Assembly: GCF_000368925.1 (NCBI RefSeq)
Contig: NZ_KB849756.1
Span: forward strand, 270,895-280,812
Origin: Acinetobacter bereziniae LMG 1003 = CIP 70.12
GTDB taxonomy: Bacteria > Pseudomonadota > Gammaproteobacteria > Pseudomonadales > Moraxellaceae
Reading direction: 5' to 3'
DNA: 9,918 bases
The stretch's first letter is position 1, and each line of letters begins with the position of its first letter. The translations under genes were made by a program, and so were the position numbers. Shown in pieces: positions 1 through 6,441 of the stretch. The notes below the pieces were generated by a model. It was not told where the DNA came from, made no database searches, and worked only from the letters and a program-made list of their open reading frames with translations.

Positions 1-51
1 TTGAGCATAATAAGCAATGACTGCTTGTTTAAACTTTAAATTGTATTTCAT
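1..51 (-). CDS. IS3-family transposase OrfA, N-terminal fragment cut by the window edge
   Basis: Seventeen codons are visible, starting with ATG at 51-49 and giving MKYNLKFKQAVIAYYAQ. In IS3-family elements OrfA is the small helix-turn-helix DNA-binding protein that recognises the terminal repeats. It is joined to the DDE catalytic OrfB by a -1 programmed frameshift. Only the beginning of the first helix is present here. An AGGG Shine-Dalgarno lies seven bases before the ATG and sits inside the second arm of the 59-86 inverted repeat. The family call rests on these residues plus the IS end beside them. Whether the full gene is intact is unknown. Confidence 0.75.
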   Translation of the reverse strand, partial: MKYNLKFKQAVIAYYAQ

Positions 52-58
52 AAAAATA

Positions 59-86
59 CCCTATAAGTTGTGTCCAACTTATAGGG
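59..86 (-). promoter_or_regulatory. Perfect 12-bp inverted repeat at the IS left end, covering the transposase ribosome-binding site
   Basis: Arms 59-70 and 75-86 are exact reverse complements with a four-base loop (71-74). On the minus strand the arm nearer the gene carries AGGG, the likely Shine-Dalgarno of orfA. The outer arm carries TATAAG (83-78), which could act as a -10 hexamer. A transcript reading in from flanking DNA would contain both arms and hide the ribosome-binding site. A transcript started from TATAAG would begin near 71 and lack the outer arm, leaving the site free. The repeat is seen directly; the control model is inferred from similar arrangements in other insertion sequences. 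Confidence 0.6.
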
Positions 87-202
87 TTCAGTTCAAAACA
101 GAGGTTTTTTAATATCAATGAAATCGATTTATCATTTAACTCAGTGACCTATCAGCACAACATCTTTAAGCCATGGCACTGTTCAAATTATATATCTCAA
201 AC

Positions 203-697
203 CTAAGGCAAGACTTTGCGCAAAGTGGCAAAACATTGATCCCCTTTATCTGACGCACAAAAACTCATGGTATTTTTATTAATCCACTTTACATAATACT
301 GCGACACATCCCCAGTTTGATCTTCTTTACGCCCGGAACAATCGGTTTCGTTATTTTCATAGCGAATTTGCATGATCAATGCAGGAGGTTTTTCTAAAGT
401 ATTATCAGGCGAGGGTTGATAATCAAAAAGTCCTACTGACCACTCTTTGGCACTGTTGACAACAACTTCATTGGAACCTCGGAAATTATAATATTCGATG
501 CATTTTTTATTTTCAGGAATTTCCATTCCCCATAAACCTAAAATTTCAGGTCGAGTACTAATTCGAATGGTGCTGGTTGTATTTGTCGCCATTACATTGT
601 TGGTCGTTGTTGCTTGAGCGCGTGGAGGTGCCTCATCAGCTTTAGTGTAAGAAGAAAAGCTAAGCAGTAAAGAAATTATAAGTGCTGTTTTTTTCAT
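203..697 (-). CDS. Small exported protein of unknown function
   Basis: This is a 164-residue protein of a family I do not recognise. It starts with a signal peptide: MKKT, then a hydrophobic stretch (about residues 5-16), a likely cleavage after Y-T-K-A near residue 20, and a Ser/Thr/Asn/Ala-rich stretch to about residue 48. The remaining region of about 115 residues has four cysteines (in KKCIE, TDCSG, SFCAS and DQCFA), enough for two periplasmic disulfides, and many aromatics, which suggests a compact beta-rich domain. I chose ATG at 697 over an in-frame TTG at 703: AAGA lies six bases before the ATG but directly abuts the TTG. The gene is monocistronic with its own promoter at 736-763. The left end of an IS lies about 100 bp past its stop codon. 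No function is proposed. Confidence 0.8.
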   Translation of the reverse strand: MKKTALIISLLLSFSSYTKADEAPPRAQATTTNNVMATNTTSTIRISTRPEILGLWGMEIPENKKCIEYYNFRGSNEVVVNSAKEWSVGLFDYQPSPDNTLEKPPALIMQIRYENNETDCSGRKEDQTGDVSQYYVKWINKNTMSFCASDKGDQCFATLRKVLP

Positions 698-735
698 ACC
701 CAATCTTGTATGCCAAATTTTATCATGTATAAACT

Positions 736-763
736 ATCATACATTTATAATAAAACATGTAAA
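736..763 (-). promoter_or_regulatory. Sigma70-type promoter for the small exported protein
   Basis: On the minus strand, TTTACA (763-758) and TATGAT (741-736) are separated by 16 bases. Each hexamer differs from the consensus at one position. Transcription would start near 729, giving a leader of about 32 bases before the ATG at 697. No other pair in the divergent region fits this direction as well. Confidence 0.6.
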
Positions 764-846
764 ATTAACCATATAAGAACAATCTTTATCCAAGCTCAAC
801 TGCAGAATAAATTTCTAAAATGCTGGATTAAAGGCGATTAAAACTA

Positions 847-874
847 TTGATTTATCGATATACATAGATATGAT
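847..874 (+). promoter_or_regulatory. Candidate sigma70-type promoter for the diguanylate cyclase-amidase pair
   Basis: TTGATT (847-852) and TATGAT (869-874) are separated by 16 bases. The -35 matches the consensus at four of six positions and the -10 at five of six. The predicted start is near 881, leaving a leader of about 70 bases before the TTG start at 951. The -10 lies inside a Fur-like palindrome. Confidence 0.45.
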
Positions 875-884
875 TATCATTACT
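866..884. promoter_or_regulatory. Possible Fur-type operator overlapping the cyclase promoter
   Basis: ATGAT-T-ATCAT (870-880) is a perfect palindrome around one central base. Compared with the classical 19-bp Fur box (GATAATGATAATCATTATC), 866-884 matches at 12 of 19 positions, with the matches concentrated in the centre and the outer bases poor. The site covers the -10 and reaches the predicted start, where a repressor would block RNA polymerase. AT-rich DNA yields such matches by chance, so this is tentative. Confidence 0.33.
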
Positions 885-950
885 ACCTTAAAGACAAAGC
901 CACGTGACTTGGAATTGGAATTAAGCATTCTTCTAAAATAGGTTAGTCAT

Positions 951-2423
951 TTGCCACGAGCGATACTGTATTTAAGTCAAACGTTTAAGGACAATATTTC
1001 TGCATTTTTTCTGATTGCAGTGATCATATTTGCCTGTGCTTTGGCTGGAATATTGGGTAGACCGCTCTCCTTTCTTGCTATTTTCTGGCCAGCAAATGCC
1101 GTCTTACTCGGACTCTTTTTAAGATTTACCACGCTCAAAAATATTGGTGGGTGGCTAGGTGCATTTACAGGTTTTATGCTTGCAGACCTGATCACTGGAA
1201 ATAGTTTTTTAGTGACCTTATTTTTAACCTTAGCCAATCTATCGCACACTTTGGTAACCTTATTACTTATTCATTTCTTTAAACTAGACTATAAACAATA
1301 TAATAAAGGTTTAACTTTTTTATATCTTTTTGGCATCAGTGCATTTGGTGGTTGTCTCGCCGCAGCTACAGTTGCTTGCTTAACGGTTCCTCACTTGCCC
1401 AATACCTTTATGTCTATCGATCGAATCTGGATCGACTTTGGGATGTGGTGGACTGGAGAAATCCTCAATGTCATCGCATTTTTACCAATCGTCTTAGCAA
1501 TTCCAAACCGCACTACGTTACAAAGTTATTTCCATGAATTTAAGCAACAACCCGTTCAAGCCCAACTTATTTTACCTTTTTTAGGTGTTGTTTTCTCAGT
1601 AACACTCACCCACTTTTTTATCGGTCCGGGTGCAATCATGTTCCCAATTGCGGCATTGATATGGGCTGCACTCAGTTATAATCTATTCTTTGTCTCAATT
1701 ATCAATTGTGGGGTATGTATGCTTTTATATAATGCATTGACCTCATACTATATTACCCAATCACCAAATGCCTATCTAGAAACAACGCTTTCCGTTCGAA
1801 TAGGTTTGTTTATGCTGGCATTAGGACCGTTGACGCTAACCATTATCAGTCGTAACCGACAAAAGTTATATCATCAGATTTTATATCTCGCCAATCATGA
1901 TGGTTTAACAACTACGTTAAATCGACGTTATTTTTATGAGGAAAGTGAACGTACAATCGCCAAAAATACTGAAAAAACAGCGCATAGTGTGACGATATTA
2001 CTGCTGGATCTAGATCATTTTAAAAAAATTAATGATCAATACGGACATTTGATTGGGGATTATGTTTTACAAACATTTTCCCAACAAGTAAAAGCACAGC
2101 TACGTGCCCATGACTTGCTCGGTCGTTTAGGGGGAGAGGAATTTGCAATTTTACTGAAAGATTTAAGCTTAGATCAAAGTATCGCAATTGCTCAAAGAAT
2201 CTGTAATATGACCTTCGATACCCCTATTTATTTAGATGATCAACGTACACTTCAGATCAGTGTAAGTATAGGTTTGAGTTACCAAACATTACCCCACTGT
2301 ATTCCCTTTCAACAGCTCATCAAACGTGCAGACGCAGCACTGTATTTGGCGAAAGAAAAAGGAAGAAATCAACTTTGTTTAGAAACAGATATTCAACAAG
2401 ATCAAAAAATATTTGCCCATTAA
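951..2423 (+). CDS. Membrane-bound MASE1-GGDEF diguanylate cyclase
   Basis: This 490-residue inner-membrane protein should make cyclic di-GMP from two GTP. Residues about 12-300 form eight or nine hydrophobic segments resembling the MASE1 sensory region, including an early FWPANAV like the WPPAG-type motif of that family. The cytoplasmic GGDEF domain follows from about 310. It has HDGLTTTLNRR at 316, DLDHFKKIND at 353-362 with the metal-binding aspartate region, and the active-site loop GGEEF at 394-398. RAHD at 385-388, five residues before the loop, is a product-inhibition I-site. There is no EAL domain. The active and inhibitory residues look intact, so it is probably active and feedback-controlled. 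The start is TTG with AGG at 940-942, eight bases upstream. The next in-frame ATG would remove the first membrane segments. The ligand sensed is unknown. Confidence 0.88.
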   Translation: MPRAILYLSQTFKDNISAFFLIAVIIFACALAGILGRPLSFLAIFWPANAVLLGLFLRFTTLKNIGGWLGAFTGFMLADLITGNSFLVTLFLTLANLSHTLVTLLLIHFFKLDYKQYNKGLTFLYLFGISAFGGCLAAATVACLTVPHLPNTFMSIDRIWIDFGMWWTGEILNVIAFLPIVLAIPNRTTLQSYFHEFKQQPVQAQLILPFLGVVFSVTLTHFFIGPGAIMFPIAALIWAALSYNLFFVSIINCGVCMLLYNALTSYYITQSPNAYLETTLSVRIGLFMLALGPLTLTIISRNRQKLYHQILYLANHDGLTTTLNRRYFYEESERTIAKNTEKTAHSVTILLLDLDHFKKINDQYGHLIGDYVLQTFSQQVKAQLRAHDLLGRLGGEEFAILLKDLSLDQSIAIAQRICNMTFDTPIYLDDQRTLQISVSIGLSYQTLPHCIPFQQLIKRADAALYLAKEKGRNQLCLETDIQQDQKIFAH

Positions 2424-2434
2424 CCTTAAATTGC

Positions 2435-2440
2435 GAGGGA
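2435..2440 (+). promoter_or_regulatory. Ribosome-binding site that fixes the amidase start
   Basis: GAGGGA lies five bases before ATG at 2446. The upstream in-frame TTG at 2413 overlaps the end of the cyclase gene and has no comparable site, so the ATG is preferred. Confidence 0.75.
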
Positions 2441-2445
2441 ATGCA

Positions 2446-3936
2446 ATGAAATATTCAGAATATATTCAATATGATGGCATCGGTTTAGCACAACTGGTAC
2501 AAAGCAGACAAATACAAGCGCATGAATTACTTGAAATCGCCATTCAACGTGCTGAACAGGTCAATCCTAAAATCAATGCCATCGTGATTCCGATGTATGA
2601 ACAGGCAATGAAAAATGCCAATAACCACCATTCAGGTCATTTTTCTGGCGTTCCTTTTTTATTAAAAGATCTCCACCAAGAGTTCGCAGGTGTGGCAACC
2701 TCTTTCGGTTCAAAATCTTTTAAAAATGCCCAATATATTGCCAAAGAAAACGCTGAAATCGTTACTCGCTGGATTAAATCAGGTGTCGTAACTTTTGGTT
2801 TAACCAACTCTCCTGAATTTGGCATTAAAGGCATCACTGAACCTGAAGCATGGGGAAGCTGTAAAAACCCATGGAATCTCAAATATAACAGTGGTGGTTC
2901 ATCAGGGGGTGCAGCCTCAAGTGTTGCTGCTGGAATTGTACCTATTGCAGGGGCAAGTGATGGTGGAGGCTCAATCCGTATTCCCGCATCATATTGTGGG
3001 TTGTTTGGATTAAAGCCAAGTCGAGGACGTACGCCTTGGGGACCTAAAATTAGTGAAGCCATGCATGGTGCAGCAATGCAGCATATATTGTGTAAATCCG
3101 TAAGAGACAGCGCAGCAATGCTGGATGCAACACAAGGTTCAGATCACAGTGCACTTTTTAATATTCAACGTCCAACAGAAAACTATTTAGAGATCATTCA
3201 AAAAGCTCCAAAAAAATTACGTATTGGTTTTTCAGTCACGTCACCCATTGGTACTCAAGTATCACAAGATGCCGTCAATGCCATTCAAAACACCGTAAAG
3301 TTGCTACAATCCTTAGGGCATATCGTTGAAGAAGCTTCACCGCAGATTGATGGAATGGCTTTGGCTAAAGATTTTATTACCACATGGTTCAGCCAATGTG
3401 CTTATACTGTAAAACAAGTTAAACAGCAGTTTGGTGCAAAAGATCAAGATTTTGAATTAGATACTTTAGCCATTGCTGCATTTGGTGCTAAAGCATCTGC
3501 ATTGGATTACATCAACAACCTGAATAACTGGGGAACTTATGTAACTCAAATGAATCAATTTTTTAGCCAATATGATTTACTCCTTATCCCCTCCACTGCA
3601 TCTGTTGCACCCAAAAATGGTGAAGTCAAAACACCTGCTTGGCAAATTCCTATTTTAAAAGCGTTACTTAAAGTTGACCAAGCACACTTACTGGCTAAAG
3701 GAAAACTGGTTGAACAATTGATTAAAAATAATTTGCAGTGGGTACCCTTTACACAACTGGCAAATATTACGGGCTTGCCTGCCATGTCTGTACCCTTATA
3801 TTGGAACAAAGATCATTTACCCTTAGGCTCTCAATTTATTGCCCCATTTGGGCATGAAGATACGCTATTACAATTGGCGGCACAGCTAGAACAAGCACAA
3901 CCCTGGGCAACACGTTACCAATCCATCAAGGTATAA
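2446..3936 (+). CDS. Amidase-signature family hydrolase
   Basis: This 496-residue cytoplasmic enzyme should hydrolyse a carboxamide bond. The Ser-cisSer-Lys triad of the family can be placed: Lys74 in PFLLKDL, cis-Ser152 in SGGSSGGAA, and nucleophile Ser176 in SDGGGSIRIPA. The 24-residue gap between the serines is that of characterised members such as FAAH and malonamidase E2. The C-terminal part (ITGLPAMSVP, then GSQFIAPFGHEDTLLQLAAQLE) and the length resemble the branch containing the 6-aminohexanoate cyclic dimer hydrolase NylA and many unassigned bacterial amidases. It is not GatA by context, since no gatB or gatC lies nearby. It starts 22 bases after the cyclase stop with no terminator between, so co-transcription is likely. 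The substrate is unknown. Confidence 0.88.
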   Translation: MKYSEYIQYDGIGLAQLVQSRQIQAHELLEIAIQRAEQVNPKINAIVIPMYEQAMKNANNHHSGHFSGVPFLLKDLHQEFAGVATSFGSKSFKNAQYIAKENAEIVTRWIKSGVVTFGLTNSPEFGIKGITEPEAWGSCKNPWNLKYNSGGSSGGAASSVAAGIVPIAGASDGGGSIRIPASYCGLFGLKPSRGRTPWGPKISEAMHGAAMQHILCKSVRDSAAMLDATQGSDHSALFNIQRPTENYLEIIQKAPKKLRIGFSVTSPIGTQVSQDAVNAIQNTVKLLQSLGHIVEEASPQIDGMALAKDFITTWFSQCAYTVKQVKQQFGAKDQDFELDTLAIAAFGAKASALDYINNLNNWGTYVTQMNQFFSQYDLLLIPSTASVAPKNGEVKTPAWQIPILKALLKVDQAHLLAKGKLVEQLIKNNLQWVPFTQLANITGLPAMSVPLYWNKDHLPLGSQFIAPFGHEDTLLQLAAQLEQAQPWATRYQSIKV

Positions 3937-4254
3937 ATTAACTTATTGTAAATATTCATATAAATTTTACCATTTATATGAATATTTACGTATTTTTTAA
4001 TAACTATAAAAGTTTAATTAAACCTTTAAATCCCCAAATCAAAACTAAACTTTGCGACAAAGAATAAATGATCAAGCAGCTGATTTATTGTTTATAAAAT
4101 GCCTCCACCACCTAGCCAAACATTTAAAAAATTGGGTATTTTTAACAATAGAGGCTTTAGCATTTTTTTGCATAAGTAAATCAACAATCAAGACAACCAC
4201 TTATACAAAAAAGTCATAAGATATGCCTGTTTTTTGATATCTGGCAAATAAGTC
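3937..4254. other. Intergenic region between the amidase and the TauE/SafE gene
   Basis: This stretch of 318 bases has no convincing gene. It begins with the strong AT-only hairpin and T tract at 3948-3998. The rest is AT-rich with only short imperfect repeats, such as CTTTG/CAAAG near 4050 and AATAAA/TTTATT near 4062-4090. A promoter for the downstream transporter must lie here, because the hairpin should stop upstream transcription, but I found no convincing -35/-10 pair. Confidence 0.6.
3948..3998 (+). terminator. Rho-independent terminator after the amidase, with an unusually AT-rich stem
   Basis: Arms 3948-3965 and 3972-3989 are perfect 18-bp reverse complements with a six-base loop. 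The stem has only two G-C pairs. A run of six T follows at 3993-3998. It begins 12 bases after the amidase stop codon. Its length compensates for weak pairing, and position and T run favour termination over a protein-binding operator. Confidence 0.65.
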
Positions 4255-5133
4255 ATGTTTGGTCCTGTTGAGTTTATTTTGGCTGGCGTTTTAGTCGGTT
4301 TCTGTGTAGGTATTACCGGTGTCGGTGGTGGATCACTGATGACACCTATTTTGATTAGTTTATTTCGAATTGAACCACACATCGCCATCGGAACGGACCT
4401 CCTCTATGCTGCGATTTCAAAGTTCTGCGGTTCACTTGTACATGCAAAAAAACTCAATATTGTTTGGCCTATCGTACTTTGGCTCGCTTTAGGGAGTGTT
4501 CCAGCATCATTTGTGACCCATTGGGTTTTAGAAAACTATTTGAGCGGTTCAACCCATTACAAAGCCATCTTAACCATGGTTTTAGGGTTTATGCTGACGC
4601 TAACAGGTCTATCCATTATGTTCCGTGCCAGAATTGAAAAGTTTTTTGCCAAATTTCGTGAAGATCAACACGACTTTCAAGAGGTAAATAATTTTAACAT
4701 TCAAGGTAAGCGTGTATACGTCGTGCTCATGGGCATTGTACTGGGTGTATTCGTGACGCTCTCCTCTGTAGGTGCTGGCGCTTTTGGTGTCATGGCACTC
4801 ATTCTGATGTTTCCGAACTTACCGATGATTCGTATCATTGGTTCAGATGTGGTACACGCAGTTTTACTCACCTCTGTGGCAGGTTTTGCACACATGACTT
4901 CAGGCAACGTAGATTTTCAATTACTCGGATGGCTACTGGTTGGGTCTATTCCTGCGATTATTGTTGGCACATTAATCAGCTCGAAAATGCCTGAAAAGAT
5001 GATCCGTAAAGTACTTGGAATCACCCTATTTGCTCTAGGTATTAACTTTATCTTAAATCCAGTTAAATCTAAACCTGTTGAAAAACCACAGGCAGTCATG
5101 GTTACTCAAACGGTTCAACAACAGCAGGTTTAA
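4255..5133 (+). CDS. Sulfite exporter TauE/SafE family membrane protein
   Basis: This 292-residue inner-membrane protein has about eight hydrophobic segments in two repeated halves. The first half opens with the family signature GFCVGITGVGGGSLMTP (about residues 15-32), followed by GTDLLYAAISK. The second half repeats the pattern as LGVFVTLSSVGAGAFG and GSDVVHAV. A hydrophilic cytoplasmic-type stretch (about residues 123-155) separates the halves, and the tail is Gln/Val-rich. Family members move sulfite, sulfoacetate and other small organic or sulfur anions. The substrate cannot be read from this sequence, and no sulfur-metabolism genes lie nearby. The start is ATG at 4255 with only a weak ribosome-binding site. 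It precedes the DAHP synthase gene by about 140 bases and is probably a separate unit. Confidence 0.85.
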   Translation: MFGPVEFILAGVLVGFCVGITGVGGGSLMTPILISLFRIEPHIAIGTDLLYAAISKFCGSLVHAKKLNIVWPIVLWLALGSVPASFVTHWVLENYLSGSTHYKAILTMVLGFMLTLTGLSIMFRARIEKFFAKFREDQHDFQEVNNFNIQGKRVYVVLMGIVLGVFVTLSSVGAGAFGVMALILMFPNLPMIRIIGSDVVHAVLLTSVAGFAHMTSGNVDFQLLGWLLVGSIPAIIVGTLISSKMPEKMIRKVLGITLFALGINFILNPVKSKPVEKPQAVMVTQTVQQQQV

Positions 5134-5218
5134 ATTTAATCTGTAATTGATAACTTATCATTATGAATGGGTTGTGAAGTTTTAATGATTTATTTATAAC
5201 AAAACTTGAACCAATTCA

Positions 5219-5227
5219 TGTTATATT
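5219..5227 (+). promoter_or_regulatory. Candidate extended -10 promoter for the DAHP synthase gene
   Basis: TGTTATATT contains a TG-N extension and TATATT, five of six to the -10 consensus. No good -35 lies at the right distance, as is common for extended -10 promoters. Transcription would start near 5234, about 40 bases before ATG 5276. Confidence 0.4.
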
Positions 5228-5275
5228 CTGACCACTAAAAATACTTTCTGTATGTTCTAATACCCAGTGACGGCA

Positions 5276-6367
5276 ATGAATACATTAAATTCAAATCCAA
5301 TTATTCAATCAGATATTGATGACGTGAATGTCCAAAGCATTCAAACGCTTGTAACTCCAGCTGAACTTAAAGCTGAACTCCCATTAAATGAAAATGCTTA
5401 CCAAACTGTACTTCATGGTCGGGAAACAGTCCGTAATATTTTAGATGGTAAAGATAAACGTCTATTTGTTGTGATTGGTCCTTGCTCGATTCATGACCCT
5501 GTTGCAGCCCATGATTATGCAGATCGTTTAAAAGTTTTAAGCGAAAAAGTAAAAGATACGCTCTACATCATCATGCGTGTTTATTTTGAAAAACCTCGTA
5601 CAACTGTAGGTTGGAAAGGTTTGATCAATGATCCTGACATGAATGATTCTTTTAATATCGAAAAAGGTTTACGTTTAGGACGTAAATTACTGCTTGAGTT
5701 AAATGACAAAGGTTTAGCTTGTGCGACTGAAGCGTTGGATCCAAACTCACCTCAGTATTATCAAGATTTAATTTCATGGTCTGCCATTGGCGCACGTACC
5801 ACAGAAAGCCAAACCCATCGTGAAATGTCATCTGGTTTGTCATCACCTGTCGGTTTTAAAAATGGTACCGATGGTGGCTTAACTGTTGCAACCAACGCAA
5901 TGCAATCCGTGAAGCATGGTCATAGCTTTTTAGGTCTGAATAACGAAGGTCAAGTTTCAGTGATTCGTACCAGTGGTAACCCGTATGCGCATGTTGTATT
6001 ACGTGGCGGGAATGGTAAGCCGAACTATGATGCAGGCTCAGTTGCAGAAGCAGAAAACGCACTAGCAAAAGCTAAAGTCAGTACGAAAATTATGATTGAT
6101 ACCAGTCATGCAAACTCAAATAAAGACCCATATTTGCAACCATTGGTATTGAAAAATATCACAGAACAAATTCTTGATGGGAATAAATCGATTGTTGGCA
6201 TCATGGTTGAAAGTCATATCAAAGGTGGGCGTCAAGATATTCCAGAAAATCTAAGCGATTTGGAATATGGTAAATCAGTGACTGATGGCTGTATTGACTG
6301 GGAAACTACAGAAAAAGCATTGCTTGAAATGGATGCAGCCTTAAAAGATATTTTACCTAAGCGTTAA
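5276..6367 (+). CDS. aroF: Class I 3-deoxy-7-phosphoheptulonate (DAHP) synthase
   Basis: This 363-residue cytoplasmic enzyme condenses phosphoenolpyruvate with erythrose 4-phosphate, the first step of the shikimate pathway. The four metal ligands of the class are present with the expected spacing: Cys70 in GPCSIHD, His278 in TSHANSNKD, Glu312 in MVESH and Asp337 in VTDGCI. EKPRTTVGWKGLINDP, ARTTESQTHRE and PVGFKNGTDG are hallmark segments. ALDPNSPQY and WSAIGARTTESQTHREM are closer to the tyrosine-sensitive AroF of E. coli than to AroG (LDMITPQY) or AroH. However, the N-terminal Asn8 region used by AroF for tyrosine sensing is DDVN here, so the inhibitor is not certain and the symbol is by resemblance. 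ATG 5276 is preferred over GTG 5267, though neither has a strong ribosome-binding site. A terminator follows immediately. Confidence 0.9.
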   Translation: MNTLNSNPIIQSDIDDVNVQSIQTLVTPAELKAELPLNENAYQTVLHGRETVRNILDGKDKRLFVVIGPCSIHDPVAAHDYADRLKVLSEKVKDTLYIIMRVYFEKPRTTVGWKGLINDPDMNDSFNIEKGLRLGRKLLLELNDKGLACATEALDPNSPQYYQDLISWSAIGARTTESQTHREMSSGLSSPVGFKNGTDGGLTVATNAMQSVKHGHSFLGLNNEGQVSVIRTSGNPYAHVVLRGGNGKPNYDAGSVAEAENALAKAKVSTKIMIDTSHANSNKDPYLQPLVLKNITEQILDGNKSIVGIMVESHIKGGRQDIPENLSDLEYGKSVTDGCIDWETTEKALLEMDAALKDILPKR

Positions 6368-6374
6368 TTAGTAT

Positions 6375-6404
6375 AAAAACGCCATCTACATAGATGGCGT
6401 TTTT
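6375..6404 (+). terminator. Rho-independent terminator after the DAHP synthase gene
   Basis: AAAAACGCCATCTA (6375-6388) pairs perfectly with TAGATGGCGTTTTT (6391-6404). It sits seven bases after the stop codon, with a GC-containing stem core, a leading A tract and a trailing T tract. It could also stop transcription from the opposite strand. It overlaps any start of the next gene upstream of 6405, which argues for the start at 6442. Confidence 0.88.
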
Positions 6405-6441
6405 GTTTATGATGTTATTAAAATTTTTCTGTAAGAATGCT

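Larger units (their letters stand above)
1..95 (-). mobile_element. IS3-family (IS150-type) insertion sequence, left end only
   Basis: Read on the minus strand, the element begins at 95 with TGAACTGAACCC, followed by TATAAGTTGGACA. This is the TG-start, CCC, AAGTTGGACA pattern typical of left ends in the IS150 branch of the IS3 family. About 45 bases further in, at 51, an ATG opens a frame giving MKYNLKFKQAVIAYYAQ, which resembles the start of the OrfA helix-turn-helix protein of this group. The element continues beyond position 1, so its length, intactness and right end cannot be judged. The plus-strand bases just outside the tip (96-99, AAAA) could be part of a 3-5 bp target duplication, but the other copy is outside the window. 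The exact IS name was not determined. Confidence 0.82.

Noticed and set aside
213..226. Palindrome ACTTTGC/GCAAAGT near the end of the exported-protein gene
   Set aside because: It lies within the last codons with no loop and no T tract, so it is not a convincing terminator or site.
2413..2445. Earlier TTG start for the amidase, overlapping the cyclase gene
   Set aside because: It has no ribosome-binding site, whereas ATG 2446 has GAGGGA five bases upstream and gives a family-typical N-terminus.
4188..5099. Minus-strand frames of 60-68 codons under the transporter gene
   Set aside because: They are antisense shadows of a convincing membrane-protein gene, have no ribosome-binding sites and encode no coherent protein.
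5148..5160. Palindrome TGATAA-C-TTATCA between the transporter and the DAHP synthase gene
   Set aside because: It is only 6 bp per arm, has no T tract and lies about 60 bases upstream of the predicted promoter. It could be an operator but cannot be told from chance in AT-rich DNA.
5267..5275. GTG start three codons upstream of the DAHP synthase ATG
   Set aside because: It has no visible ribosome-binding site and adds only MTA. It is not excluded, but ATG is more likely.
6394..6441. Earlier ATG for the phosphatase-like protein adding 16 hydrophobic residues
   Set aside because: It lies inside the terminator stem of the preceding gene, so the start could not be on an mRNA made after that terminator. 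ATG 6442 has a reasonable ribosome-binding site.
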